Assembly: GCA_012031975.1 (NCBI GenBank)
Contig: JAAUSA010000001.1
Coordinates: 47,548 to 111,547 of the forward strand
Reading direction: 5' to 3'
Length of the DNA: 64,000 nucleotides
Origin: Alkalinema sp. RU_4_3
Lineage (GTDB): Bacteria > Cyanobacteriota > Cyanobacteriia > Leptolyngbyales > Leptolyngbyaceae
Shown: positions 20,175-29,093 of the stretch, in pieces
Layout: each line of letters opens with the position of its first letter
How positions within the stretch are numbered: position 1 is the stretch's first letter
Translations under genes and position numbers: made by a program
Notes under the pieces: generated by a model
The model's database searches: none
What the model was told of the DNA's origin: nothing
What the model saw: only the letters and a program-made list of their open reading frames with translations

Positions 20175-20672
20175 ATGATGAAATTCAATCTATCTTCTCG
20201 TTTCTTTGCTGCTGCCGCAATCGCCCTTGCAGGTGCAGCCATGGCCCCTAGCGATGCATTTGCCGCTACTGGTGCAACTGTGAATATTGGTGGTACAGTC
20301 ACCACTACTTTGAACATCGTTGCAACCCCAGATGCTGGCGCAGCTACTTTGGACCTTTCCGGGGGGGTAAAAACGCCGAAGGTCGCAACCCTGGCAATCG
20401 ATACTAATAATAGCACGGGCTATACTTTGACAGCCACCAACGGTGACATGGTCAACGGTACTGCTACGACCCCGATTTCCTACCTGGTTTCGACAGTCAA
20501 TGCTGGGGGCGCAGCTCCTACAGCTTTCGCGGCAAATTATACGTATAGCAGTACGGCAGCAAATGCTGCTGGAGCAGGTGGGCGTGATTTGTACATCCAG
20601 TACACCCCTGCAGCCTTGCAAGATCCCGGTACCTACGCAGCGACGATTACACTTGCTGTCACTGACAACTAA
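20175..20672 (+). CDS. Chaperone-usher pilin subunit, likely the major pilin
   Basis: The protein has 165 aa with a clear signal peptide ending at AMAPSDAFA. The mature part starts ATGATVNIGGTVTTTLNIVA and shows the archaic-pilin style segment LAIDTNNSTGYTLTATNG. It ends DPGTYAATITLAVTDN, the beta-strand end of a pilin domain. No cysteines are present. The second pilin downstream has the same ending (DPGNYTTTLDLLVEDNP). A terminator directly after this gene should make it the most abundant product of the operon. It is exported through Sec, folded by the chaperone and assembled at the usher. Confidence 0.82.
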   Translation: MMKFNLSSRFFAAAAIALAGAAMAPSDAFAATGATVNIGGTVTTTLNIVATPDAGAATLDLSGGVKTPKVATLAIDTNNSTGYTLTATNGDMVNGTATTPISYLVSTVNAGGAAPTAFAANYTYSSTAANAAGAGGRDLYIQYTPAALQDPGTYAATITLAVTDN

Positions 20673-20732
20673 GAACCTGATAGCAGCTACTTAATATAGT
20701 GCTGGGTTCTGTTTGGGTATTATTGGGTATTA

Positions 20733-20772
20733 GTGCTCTCCTCTTAGTATAGAAGGAGGGGAGCACTTTTTT
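20733..20772 (+). terminator. Rho-independent terminator between the two pilin genes
   Basis: GTGCTCTCCTC pairs with GAGGGGAGCAC (one G-U pair) across a loop of about ten bases and is followed at once by TTTTTTG. It lies inside the chaperone-usher operon, after the first pilin and 20 bases before the second, where partial termination would give an excess of the first pilin. Confidence 0.85.
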
Positions 20773-20792
20773 GTACAATCGAGGTGAGTATC

Positions 20793-21263
20793 ATGCAGAT
20801 GCTAAGCTGGTATCAGTCAGTAATCTATGCAAGTGCCATTTCGTGCTGTTTCCTGTTTGATACTGTGCCAGTAGGGGCGGTTCCTTCCATTGAAGCGACT
20901 GCGACGAATATTGCGACCAGTCTGCCGATTGCCGGCACCTCGGCCACTACTGAAATTCGACAGGTGGCCAATTTACAGATTTCCACCGAAGCTGTGGGTG
21001 GATTGAAGTTAGTGATTAGTCAAAATAGTTTAACAAAATCTGATAGCACTCCGATTCCGGTACAGTTTTTGGCGATCGCCGATGGTTCAGCAGCACCGGA
21101 TTCAGCATCATTTACGACCGCTGCAAACACTAATTATGAATATCTCACTAGTGCTGCCGGGACGACTAAGTTAAATCTCTACGTCAAATATACTACGGGA
21201 CAATCACAAGACCCTGGTAACTATACAACCACCTTAGACCTGTTGGTCGAAGACAATCCCTAA
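20793..21263 (+). CDS. Chaperone-usher pilin subunit, likely a minor or tip pilin
   Basis: The start is the ATG at 20793, seven bases after GAGGTGAG; the GTG at 20784 is in frame but lies in that ribosome-binding site. The chain has 156 aa. The N-terminus is hydrophobic (VIYASAISCCFLFDTVPVGA), and the mature part has alternating short strands. DPGNYTTTLDLLVEDNP at the C-terminus matches the end of the first pilin. NLYVKYTTGQSQDPG parallels DLYIQYTPAALQDPG in the first pilin, which shows that the two are paralogues. It precedes the chaperone gene by 31 bases and should be read at a lower level than the first pilin. Confidence 0.8.
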   Translation: MQMLSWYQSVIYASAISCCFLFDTVPVGAVPSIEATATNIATSLPIAGTSATTEIRQVANLQISTEAVGGLKLVISQNSLTKSDSTPIPVQFLAIADGSAAPDSASFTTAANTNYEYLTSAAGTTKLNLYVKYTTGQSQDPGNYTTTLDLLVEDNP

Positions 21264-21294
21264 TTCCCCTTCCTGACTCCCCCCCAACTTTCCT

Positions 21295-22077
21295 ATGCGA
21301 CATTTTTCACTATTGGGCCTTAGCCTATTTAGTTTACTCTTAAGTACGGCAATGCCCGCCCATGCATTCAAGTTGATTCCACTATCACGGGTATTTTCCC
21401 CGACTGGGCCAAATGCCGTTCAATCCTATGAAATTGAAAACAATACTGGTGAACCCTTGGCGGTCGAGCTTAATATTGTTAAGCGTGAAATGAGTCTTCA
21501 GGGTGTGGATAAATTGATTCCTGCCAACGATGACTTTATGATTTATCCCCCGCAGATATTACTTCAAACCGGGGAAAGCCAAACAGTCCGTGTGACTTGG
21601 CTAGGCGATCCGAAACCCGCCCAAGAATTAGCCTATCGCTTGATTGCTGAACAGTTGCCCATCAATTTAGCCCCAACGGGCGGAACAGCCTCCGAAGCCC
21701 CTACTAAATCAGGCTTTAATACGAGTATTAAAATCAAGATGCGCTATCAAGGTTCGATCTATATTCGGCCTAGTCAAGCTCAACCCAACGTCGTGATCGA
21801 GCGCATTGAGCCTAAAATGGAAAATGGAAAATCGATATTGGCCATCACCCTTCAGAATCAAGGAAGTGCGAGGGCTAATCTTAAGGAAGGCCAACTTCAA
21901 TTAAAGGTGGGGACTCAAGACAGATCAATCGTTACATTGACCGCCGCTCAAATGGGTCTCAATGAGCGTCCGACCCTATTGGCAAAGCAGCAACGTCAAA
22001 TCTTAATTCCCTATCCCACCGGGTTGGCTCAGGGTGAAATCCTGGGCACTTTGACGCTGCCCTATCAGAAAAGGTAA
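21295..22077 (+). CDS. Periplasmic fimbrial chaperone, PapD-like
   Basis: The protein has 260 aa with a signal peptide ending MPAHA. Two immunoglobulin-like halves follow. The first contains FKLIPLSRVFSPTGPNAVQSYEI, then the Pro-rich FMIYPPQILLQTGESQTVRV, the family's G1-strand region. QELAYRLIAEQLPI matches the conserved YRL segment. The second half has VVIERIEPKMENGKSILAI. It should hold unfolded pilins in the periplasm and deliver them to the usher. It sits between the second pilin and the usher in the operon, as in archaic-type systems. Confidence 0.9.
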   Translation: MRHFSLLGLSLFSLLLSTAMPAHAFKLIPLSRVFSPTGPNAVQSYEIENNTGEPLAVELNIVKREMSLQGVDKLIPANDDFMIYPPQILLQTGESQTVRVTWLGDPKPAQELAYRLIAEQLPINLAPTGGTASEAPTKSGFNTSIKIKMRYQGSIYIRPSQAQPNVVIERIEPKMENGKSILAITLQNQGSARANLKEGQLQLKVGTQDRSIVTLTAAQMGLNERPTLLAKQQRQILIPYPTGLAQGEILGTLTLPYQKR

Positions 22078-22104
22078 TCTAGTTATTGTAGTCGTTGGTC
22101 TAGT

Positions 22105-22162
22105 GTTCCAGTTGATGCAGTTTCAAAAGAGTTGAGGTATCCCCCATACCTTTTTCTGGAAC
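22105..22162 (+). promoter_or_regulatory. Nested RNA hairpin between chaperone and usher genes
   Basis: GTTCCAG at 22105-22111 can pair with CTGGAAC at 22156-22162. Inside this, AGGTAT-CCCCC-ATACCT is followed by a run of T and resembles a weak terminator. It ends eight bases before the usher ATG, so it could lower usher expression or affect its start site. The evidence is base complementarity only. Confidence 0.4.
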
Positions 22163-22169
22163 CTGTTCT

Positions 22170-24770
22170 ATGCCCGTTCATTATTTACCCATTGCCTCTG
22201 TCGCAAATGCTTCTAGTATCCATGGGTCTGCAGTCAAGGTCACCCGTCAAATAGTGATGGGTCATCTAGAAACTGGTAAGATACCGACTGATAAGTTGCC
22301 GATCGCCGCCCCGAAAGCCAGTCATGCTCACGAGGGGACTAACTCCCATGCTATGGCCCCTAGCACTACTCAAACCGCGTCATTATTTGAGCAAGTATTT
22401 GGGGCGCGGCAAAATACTGCACGTATTCCGATTCCTTGGTGGATTAATAATCGCTCCCAGGGCAATATCCTGGTAAACCTACCCTCCGACAATAATACGG
22501 CCATCGAGATCATCGCTAAGGATTTTCTCGCTGGGAGTGAGTCATTTTTGCGTTCGGACATCCAGGCAAAACTGCTCCAATCCGTGGATGAGAATGGCTT
22601 TTTATCGGATGAAGTTCTGCGCCAACAGGGTCTAGAAGTGATCTTCGATAGCCGTCGAGTCGAGTTGCGAATTCAGCTGCCGCCCGCCCAGCTTAAGCCA
22701 GTTGTTTTGAGTCTAGAAAAGCAGGCGATGGCGAAACAATTAGCAGGTGCGATCGGTCCTGCGAAGATCAGCGGCTATCTGAATATGCGGGGCTCACAAT
22801 CGATCGATTGGATTGGTAGCTCAACCACCACACCTGGCCGGCAACCCCTCCAAATTGGCCTCGAAAGTGCCCTGAATTGGCGTGGCTGGGTATTGGAGAG
22901 CGATGCCCAGTTTTCTGAGGGTAAACCCTTAGAACGCGGGAATATTCGTCTCACCCATGACGATACCCATAGGGCACTCCGCTATGCCATAGGTGATTTT
23001 TCACCGCCTGCCACGGGCTATCAAACCAGTCCATCAATGCTGGGGATTGCCGTGGCCCGCAACTATAGTCTGCAACCCGATCGCATCACGCGACCCATTA
23101 ATCAATTTCAGTTTTTCCTTGAACGGAAATCGCGCGTTGAAGTATTCAGTAACGGGCGATCGCTTTCTAGCCTTAACTTAGAACCCGGCACCCAGGATTT
23201 GCGGGATTTACCCCTGGGTGCAGGTATCAACGATGTCCAACTTGTCATCACTGATGACCTAGGCCAAGTCAAACGGTTAGATTTTGCTACAGCCACGGCC
23301 AGTAATCTTTTAGCTCCAGGGTTGCAGCAATTTTCCTACAGTCTGGGAATTCCCTCAGAAAGACGGGATGGCAACTTTACCTACGATTGGCAACAACCTA
23401 CGCTGAATCTGGCTTACCGCTGGGGCGTCAATGCTAGTTTTACTACTGGGCACTATCTCCAAGCCAGACTAAATACCCAAATGCTTGGCTGGGAAGGCTA
23501 TTGGGCCACTCCAATTGGTATCTGGAACTGGGATGCTGCCTTGAGTCATCATCATGAACTGGGACCGGACATGGCCATTCGACTGCGCTATGACTATAAT
23601 AAAATTGGGATTAACAACCCGACCCAACGATCCTTCGGGTTTACCACCGAATATCGTGGCAGCAACTTTATGAGTCTTAGTGATACGGAGCCGAATAATC
23701 AGAATTGGTTAGATCTTAATGCCTATTACAGCCAAAAGCTATTTGGTTCTGTCCGTAGTAATTTGAATATGCGTTATCAGTTTGGGCGTGGGGGATCTGA
23801 TGCCTACCAATTGTCCGCTGGCATTTCAAAACGGTTCAAGAGTGGTTTGAATCTGGTGGCAAAAATTAGCCACAGACAGCAGCCAGACGGAAAAACCGAT
23901 AATCAAGTTGTGGTTAATCTCAATTGGGTGCGATCGACCCCCAGTCAGTCCTTCCAAGCAGCATCGACATTCAGTAATCAGGCATCCAATAGTCATCGGT
24001 TGGATTGGAACTACAACTCGGCCCATCAAGTTGAAGGAATAAAAGCAAATCTTGGACTGGCTTCAGCCGATCGGGGCATTGACCTGACGTCTCGGCTAGC
24101 CTACAATGGCAATCATCTCGCCTTAGAGCTTTCCCATAACACCGATCTTTTCCAAGGTACGAGCGTTAATCGGGAAAGTGAAACACAATTTAAGTTTTCC
24201 AGCGCGATCGTGTTTGCGGATGGGTACTGGGCATTTTCTCGTCCAGTCAGCAATAGTTTTGCGATTGTCGTACCGCACCGGGCGATCAAAGGTCAACAGA
24301 TTGGAGTCAATTCCGATGGTAAAGGGGGCTATGCTGCGATGCTAAAACGTCAACCTGCAGTGCTTCCTGATTTATCGGCCTACCAGCTTTCCACATTACG
24401 CCTTGATGCACCCAATCTACCAGTTGGGACAGATTTGGGTGAGTCGGTATTTAAGTTATTGCCGCAATATAAGAGTGGCACGTTATTGAAGATTGGCAAA
24501 GATACCAATGTTTTTCTGCGGGGTAATTTGCAAGATGACATGGGTGTTCCGATCGAATTTGCAACTGGAACAGTCACTTCATTATCAGATAAAGATTGGG
24601 AAAGAACCACAATTTTTACCAATAAGGTTGGACGATTTGCCCTAGCTGGGTTTAAGCCTGGTAGGTACAAAATTGAGTTAAGTCAGCCTAAGCCGAGTCA
24701 TATCATCTTTGAGATTCCCGAAGGAACAAGCGGTGTTCATTTAATTGAACATCTAAAAATGATGCCCTAG
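22170..24770 (+). CDS. Outer-membrane usher of a chaperone-usher pilus
   Basis: The protein has 866 aa. An N-terminal usher domain is suggested at about 90-185 (EIIAKDFLAGSESFLRSDI, and ENGFLSDEVLRQQGLEVIFD). A long beta-barrel follows. The segment FFLERKSRVEVFSNGRSLSS, then LEPGTQDLRDLPLGAGINDV, matches the conserved usher plug and barrel region in which the secreted chain is threaded. The C-terminal part has a small beta domain ending GRFALAGFKPGRYKIEL. It is the pore that assembles and exports the two pilins. No signal peptide follows the only plausible ATG (MPVHYLPIAS), so the true start may be a non-standard codon upstream or the start may be damaged. Confidence 0.88.
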   Translation: MPVHYLPIASVANASSIHGSAVKVTRQIVMGHLETGKIPTDKLPIAAPKASHAHEGTNSHAMAPSTTQTASLFEQVFGARQNTARIPIPWWINNRSQGNILVNLPSDNNTAIEIIAKDFLAGSESFLRSDIQAKLLQSVDENGFLSDEVLRQQGLEVIFDSRRVELRIQLPPAQLKPVVLSLEKQAMAKQLAGAIGPAKISGYLNMRGSQSIDWIGSSTTTPGRQPLQIGLESALNWRGWVLESDAQFSEGKPLERGNIRLTHDDTHRALRYAIGDFSPPATGYQTSPSMLGIAVARNYSLQPDRITRPINQFQFFLERKSRVEVFSNGRSLSSLNLEPGTQDLRDLPLGAGINDVQLVITDDLGQVKRLDFATATASNLLAPGLQQFSYSLGIPSERRDGNFTYDWQQPTLNLAYRWGVNASFTTGHYLQARLNTQMLGWEGYWATPIGIWNWDAALSHHHELGPDMAIRLRYDYNKIGINNPTQRSFGFTTEYRGSNFMSLSDTEPNNQNWLDLNAYYSQKLFGSVRSNLNMRYQFGRGGSDAYQLSAGISKRFKSGLNLVAKISHRQQPDGKTDNQVVVNLNWVRSTPSQSFQAASTFSNQASNSHRLDWNYNSAHQVEGIKANLGLASADRGIDLTSRLAYNGNHLALELSHNTDLFQGTSVNRESETQFKFSSAIVFADGYWAFSRPVSNSFAIVVPHRAIKGQQIGVNSDGKGGYAAMLKRQPAVLPDLSAYQLSTLRLDAPNLPVGTDLGESVFKLLPQYKSGTLLKIGKDTNVFLRGNLQDDMGVPIEFATGTVTSLSDKDWERTTIFTNKVGRFALAGFKPGRYKIELSQPKPSHIIFEIPEGTSGVHLIEHLKMMP

Positions 24771-24787
24771 CAGCATGAAACTTAAAG

Positions 24788-24827
24788 CCCCAAAGCACCA
24801 TTCATAACTGGAGCTTTGGGGAATTTT
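24788..24827 (+). terminator. Terminator after the usher gene
   Basis: CCCCAAAGC at 24788-24796 pairs perfectly with GCTTTGGGG at 24813-24821 and is followed by AATTTT. It closes the chaperone-usher operon seventeen bases after the usher stop. Confidence 0.8.
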
Positions 24828-24856
24828 GTCCGTAGTGATAGTGAGTTGATAATTTC

Positions 24857-24890
24857 ATTCAGGGGAGACTTCGATAAATATCCCCTGAAT
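24857..24890. terminator. Perfect inverted repeat in the convergent gap, likely terminator of the minus-strand gene
   Basis: ATTCAGGGGA and TCCCCTGAAT form a perfect 10-bp stem with a 14-base loop, 44 bases after the stop of the minus-strand glycosyltransferase-EAL-REC gene. There is no strong T run on that strand, so termination is probable rather than certain. Confidence 0.5.
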
Positions 24891-24933
24891 CACTAGTCCA
24901 ACGGTAATATTTCTTAAGGAAGATCGTTTAAAA

Positions 24934-27402
24934 TCACGAACCCAATAATCGGGTGATCTGCTGCTGCAAAATGGTCCAATTAATAGGTTTAGTTACATAA
25001 TCAGTCGCTCCGGCATCAAAAGCGGCATTGATTGATTCTGAATCATCAAGGGCGGTGATCATCAAAACTGGTACCGGCTTAACCGCCATCATCACACCAC
25101 TGCCATTGTCATCATGGGACAGTGCTTGCAGCTTACGACAACAGGCAAAGCCATCCATTTCCGGCATCATTGCATCTAATAAAACTAGATTAGGCTGATG
25201 GGTCTGAAATAGTTCTAGGGCAATTTTGCCATTGATAGCCTCAATTACTCGATATCCGGCTTTCTGGATGATACCTTTGAGAATCGATCGCATAGAACGA
25301 TCATCATCGACAATTAGCACTAAGGGCTGACCCCCAAGTGATTCCAATGTGTCCTCTAGAATTACGGGTTGAGGCGAGGTTAGCTGTTGATTTGATTGGG
25401 CAATGAGTGCCAGCGACATTTCCATGGTTGAGACCTTAGGGAAAAGTTGATGCCCCTGGCCATATTGAATGCCAATCTTGCGTAGTCGGAGTAATTCTTC
25501 TGGAGATTCAATACCTTGGGCGATGAGTCGCATGGATAAATCCTTCGAGAGAATGACGATTGTTTCTAGCAACTTGACAGTTTCTGGGTCAAGGTCAATA
25601 CGCCCAATCAGAGACGGTGAAATTTTCAGTGCATTAATTGGAAACCGATGGATATAATCTAGGCTATTGTAGCTTTCGCCAAAATTGCTAATGCAGACAT
25701 CAATATGGCGCGCTTGCAACTGTAGAAGGGTTGCAGTGAAGGCTGAAGCGTCTTCCATAGCAACCGCATCATCGATTTCTAGCTGTAATTGGGTTGGATC
25801 GATTTGATATAAACTAATTAGCGTGTCTAGTTGCAGGATTAGGTCTGGATGGTTGAATACCTCACGACTTAGATTAATTGAGATCTGTGGCTTTGTATTG
25901 ATTTCCTGTGTTTGCCAGGATTGGATTTGACGACAGACTTCGGCTAAGAACCACCAACTCAACGATAAACTCAACCCACTTTCTGTCACACTGGCAGCGA
26001 ACTCCGCTGGACAGATACGTCCTCTAGTCGGGTGTTGCCATCGGATACTGGCTTCGAGTCCAATAATTCTTTGGCTGCCTAAATTGGCGATCGGTTGGTA
26101 GACCACCTGAAAATTACTTTGGGCGATTGCTTGATATAGATCCGCATTATTCGCTACGGCGCGGTGCAGAATGCGAAAATATTGCTGACTAATTTGATCG
26201 GGCGTGAAATATTCTTGAATGTAGCGATGCCCACATTTACCCATGCGATCGGCCATGGCATGATCTTTTGAGAGGTGTCGAATGAACTCACTCAATCCTT
26301 GACTGTCACCATTGCGAAAAGCGGCTCCACAGCTCGCATCGGAGACTAACCCACGTAAGTAAGAATGAGGCTCACAGATAATTGCGACGGGTCGGCCCGC
26401 GCAGAGTGCGGAATAAAATTTGCTGGGTGCAACTAACCCTTCCATACCGACATCGACACTCACCAGGGATAGATCACAGGCCGTGAGTGACAATGGTAAA
26501 ACTGATTTGTCCTGATAGGGCAAGAACGTACAGTTTTTTAGTTTTAAGTCTTGGACTTGCTGCTGGACTATTTCGCGCTTCGGTCCACCGCCCACAAAGA
26601 TAAACTCAATAGGTTCATCCTTTAAGATTTTAGCCGCACCCAAAATCGTATCTATATCGTGGCATCGACCCATATTGCCCGAGTAGAGTACTACAAACTT
26701 GTTGAGCAAATCATGTTCTTGGACAAAGGGATTGCTAGCTTTAGCGATCGGCTGAATCCAAGTTGGATCAGCCCAATTATGGATCACAGTAATCTTATCC
26801 GCCAAATCTGGGTGACGCTTGACGATCCGATCTTTCATGGTTTGACAGGGTACCACAATTGCTTCAGCGGTATCCCATACCTTTTTATTCACCATGTTCC
26901 AAAATTTGATTAGCCCATGGTTTTGATCCAGTACATCCAACTCAACGGCTACTTCGGGATATAGATCATAAATCAGTGTGACAAACCGGGTGCCAAATAA
27001 CCAGTTCATTAGTAATCCCACCACCTGTAAAAATGGCGGTTCGCTGGTGAGGAGCAAGATATCTGCTCGATTTTTACGTTGTCGCAGGTGCCAAAGAGTA
27101 TGGGCACAAAATGCCAGACTTGTTAAGGTCCGCCCTGCCCAGCGACGCGATCCACCGCGTAGAAAGTTCGATCGCTCAATCCGAACTTTCCCCATTTGCT
27201 CCTGTACAGGCGCTTTACCTTGGGCAAAGGCATAGCCGGGTTGTGCAGTAAATACTTGGACATCGACGCCTTGCTGAGCCAAATTCTGGGCTAATTCATC
27301 CATAAATTGACCCGTGGCCGCAAAGTCGGGTGGATAAAACTGGGTGATTAGCTTCAACCGAAATTCTGGTGATGGGTCGATCGAATTTTCTGGTGTCATC
27401 AT
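24934..27402 (-). CDS. Fusion protein: WcaI-type glycosyltransferase, degenerate EAL domain and receiver domain
   Basis: This is one uninterrupted chain of 822 aa. Residues about 15-415 are a GT4 enzyme of the WcaI type (LITQFYPPDFAATGQFMDEL; VLYSGNMGRCHDIDTI; EGLVAPSKFYSALCAGRPVA). Residues about 425-680 are EAL-like (FQVVYQPIANLGSQRIIGLE), but EAL is EAS, the DDFG metal motif is SNFG, LKID is LKIS and IAEG is IAQG, so it should not cleave c-di-GMP. Residues about 695-820 are a receiver with VLIVDDD, the phosphoacceptor in LVLLDAMMPEMDG, and the Lys in DYVTKPIN all intact. The likely role is sugar transfer controlled by phosphorylation and perhaps by c-di-GMP binding. It is convergent with the usher gene and upstream of nothing on its own strand. 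Confidence 0.9.
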   Translation of the reverse strand: MMTPENSIDPSPEFRLKLITQFYPPDFAATGQFMDELAQNLAQQGVDVQVFTAQPGYAFAQGKAPVQEQMGKVRIERSNFLRGGSRRWAGRTLTSLAFCAHTLWHLRQRKNRADILLLTSEPPFLQVVGLLMNWLFGTRFVTLIYDLYPEVAVELDVLDQNHGLIKFWNMVNKKVWDTAEAIVVPCQTMKDRIVKRHPDLADKITVIHNWADPTWIQPIAKASNPFVQEHDLLNKFVVLYSGNMGRCHDIDTILGAAKILKDEPIEFIFVGGGPKREIVQQQVQDLKLKNCTFLPYQDKSVLPLSLTACDLSLVSVDVGMEGLVAPSKFYSALCAGRPVAIICEPHSYLRGLVSDASCGAAFRNGDSQGLSEFIRHLSKDHAMADRMGKCGHRYIQEYFTPDQISQQYFRILHRAVANNADLYQAIAQSNFQVVYQPIANLGSQRIIGLEASIRWQHPTRGRICPAEFAASVTESGLSLSLSWWFLAEVCRQIQSWQTQEINTKPQISINLSREVFNHPDLILQLDTLISLYQIDPTQLQLEIDDAVAMEDASAFTATLLQLQARHIDVCISNFGESYNSLDYIHRFPINALKISPSLIGRIDLDPETVKLLETIVILSKDLSMRLIAQGIESPEELLRLRKIGIQYGQGHQLFPKVSTMEMSLALIAQSNQQLTSPQPVILEDTLESLGGQPLVLIVDDDRSMRSILKGIIQKAGYRVIEAINGKIALELFQTHQPNLVLLDAMMPEMDGFACCRKLQALSHDDNGSGVMMAVKPVPVLMITALDDSESINAAFDAGATDYVTKPINWTILQQQITRLLGS

Positions 27403-27581
27403 AGATGCTTCAACAATGGATTGATTACCCTTGGCAAAGACTGGATATATTTCCCTGCCGTCTGAAACGGCTGGAGCAAAGACTGCGATTTCAGGTGAAT
27501 CATAATCAAGAAGGGGGAGATTTTTATTGTGGAGTGGAATGAACCCATTTTGTTAGGTTAGTATAGGCAATGCATTGCTGA

Positions 27582-28399
27582 TTAATGAGTGATGTCAGTC
27601 TTTGATGATTTCATCCGAAGCAGCATGATTTTTTTGAGGATGACTTTATGCCCAAAAATCAAAGTAAGGCCAGTCAATCCAAGGCTAGTGTGAATTTCAA
27701 AGGGTACTGCGATCGGCTTGGCATTCTTCAGGTTTATGGTGGCATCTTGTCCAAGATTCGCTGTCTGAAAAATGCTCTCAAAGTTTTTGCGACCGATATC
27801 AACTGCGATGATACCATCATTGAAATCGTTATCACTGCCCTTGCCCACAATATCTTCGTAGGCCAACAACAGCAGAGGATTTGCGGCTGTTGGATCGGCA
27901 TAACCCGCCCAAAATACTGGGCCGTTTGGATTGTAGGAAGAGGTTGGATTGATCGCATAGTTTGTACTGAGCGGTCTGGCCGACGGATTAACAACACCAT
28001 TCGGTACAATGGAAAAATTGACTTGGTTCCCAGCGGCGATATTGGAAAGCTGTACCCAATCACCTTTTTCAGGGGAGCATTTGCTGAAGGGAGTATGCTG
28101 TCGCTCCCCGAGAGGTCCTTAAAAACGATCGCCTGGCTAAAGGTTTCTCCCTGGGCCGAAATACTCAGGGGAGAGCGATAGCCCGCCCCTTCATTCAAAA
28201 AGCCCACCCGAGGGGCATAATCTTCAACGAATTTGATCTTACTTGCATCAACCAACCACAGATTACTCCGACTCAGGTTGACCGCGACGCGCTCCTGGGA
28301 AGCAAGAAAGTTATATTTACCCAGATCAAACCAATTTGAACCAGCGGCATAATTTTGAATTGGACCAACGGAAAGGGTTGTCGTAGTATTATTCGGCAT
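27582..28399 (-). CDS. DUF4114 surface protein with PFE-CTERM-type sorting tail; frame broken at T5
   Basis: The first frame (from 28399, MPNNTTTTLSVGPIQNYAAG) runs to APLKK. The sequence then continues in another frame as GDWVQLSNIAAGNQVNFSIV, and on to LLAYEDIVGKGSDNDFNDGI, the acidic calcium-binding-like segment typical of DUF4114. One base missing from the T5 at 28065-28069 explains the break, giving about 272 aa. The C-terminus has VPFEIHTSLGLTGL, a hydrophobic stretch and a basic end. This is the PFE-CTERM type of cyanobacterial sorting signal, here with H-T in place of the commoner S-P. The cyanoexosortase A encoded 2.6 kb away is the natural processing enzyme. The N-terminus has no obvious Sec signal. 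Confidence 0.75.
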
Positions 28400-28463
28400 G
28401 ACCTAGAAACTCCAAAAACAACAAGAAATCATTTCAGCAACTGTCATAGAGGAAGATGAAATA

Positions 28464-29093
28464 TTATGATGGTATATACACCTCCCTAGCCAAGGAAGTT
28501 GTCATCTGTTGACCTGTCATCTGTTGATCTGGGTTATCCACTAGCTGAAGGTTACGAGGTTTAATAGGCTGAGCTGGATTCCCCGACCAGATAGTCAGGG
28601 CCGTCAGTGATTGACAGGCCACACTACCAAGGCTTAACACTGCCCCCTGCCCGATCGTCACACCCGGCCCGACGACTGACTGAGCTGCAATCCAGGCCGA
28701 ATCCTCAATCACGATCGGAGCAACCCGCAAATCAAACTGCGGACTGCTCCAGTCATGATTGCCTGTGCAAAGGTATACGGCTTGGGAAATACAGACATGG
28801 TCTGCGATTTCGATCAAGGCCAAATTATCTAACCAGGCATTCTCCCCAATCCAAACATGGTCGCCAACTTTCAATCGCCAGGGAAACTTAATCCGGACAC
28901 CCGGTTTAATCCGGACCTGTGAGCCAATCTCGGCCCCAAAGCAACGCAAAATTGCCACCTTGATGCCTGACCAAGGCAGCCAATAACTTTGGACTAGGGG
29001 TGAACCGAGGAAATACCACAGCAATTGTTGCCACATTGAGACCCCAATGGAGTAATCTTTCTGATTGTATTGTTCAAGGTTTACGATGTTCAT
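28464..29093 (-). CDS. WcaF-like acetyltransferase (left-handed beta-helix)
   Basis: The start is the ATG at 29093 (209 aa), because MNIVNLEQYNQKDYSIGVS matches the family opening; the longer frame overlaps the upstream gene deeply. LVQSYWLPWSGIKVAILRCF is followed by hexapeptide repeats (IGSQVRIKPGVRIKFPWRL, IGENAWL, and IEDSAWIAAQSVVGPGVTIG). CTGNHDWSSP carries the catalytic-type histidine. It should O-acetylate a sugar of an exopolysaccharide using acetyl-CoA. It overlaps the YdcF-like gene by 20 bases, so the two are co-transcribed. Confidence 0.9.
   Translation of the reverse strand: MNIVNLEQYNQKDYSIGVSMWQQLLWYFLGSPLVQSYWLPWSGIKVAILRCFGAEIGSQVRIKPGVRIKFPWRLKVGDHVWIGENAWLDNLALIEIADHVCISQAVYLCTGNHDWSSPQFDLRVAPIVIEDSAWIAAQSVVGPGVTIGQGAVLSLGSVACQSLTALTIWSGNPAQPIKPRNLQLVDNPDQQMTGQQMTTSLAREVYIPS

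Noticed and set aside
20190..20621. Cysteine-rich minus-strand ORF opposite the first pilin
   Set aside because: It is the complement of a low-complexity Ala/Thr/Gly coding region and has no ribosome-binding site or family resemblance.
27648..28181. 177-codon plus-strand ORF opposite the DUF4114 gene
   Set aside because: The minus strand encodes a DUF4114 domain and a sorting tail in this region. The plus-strand frame shows no family features.
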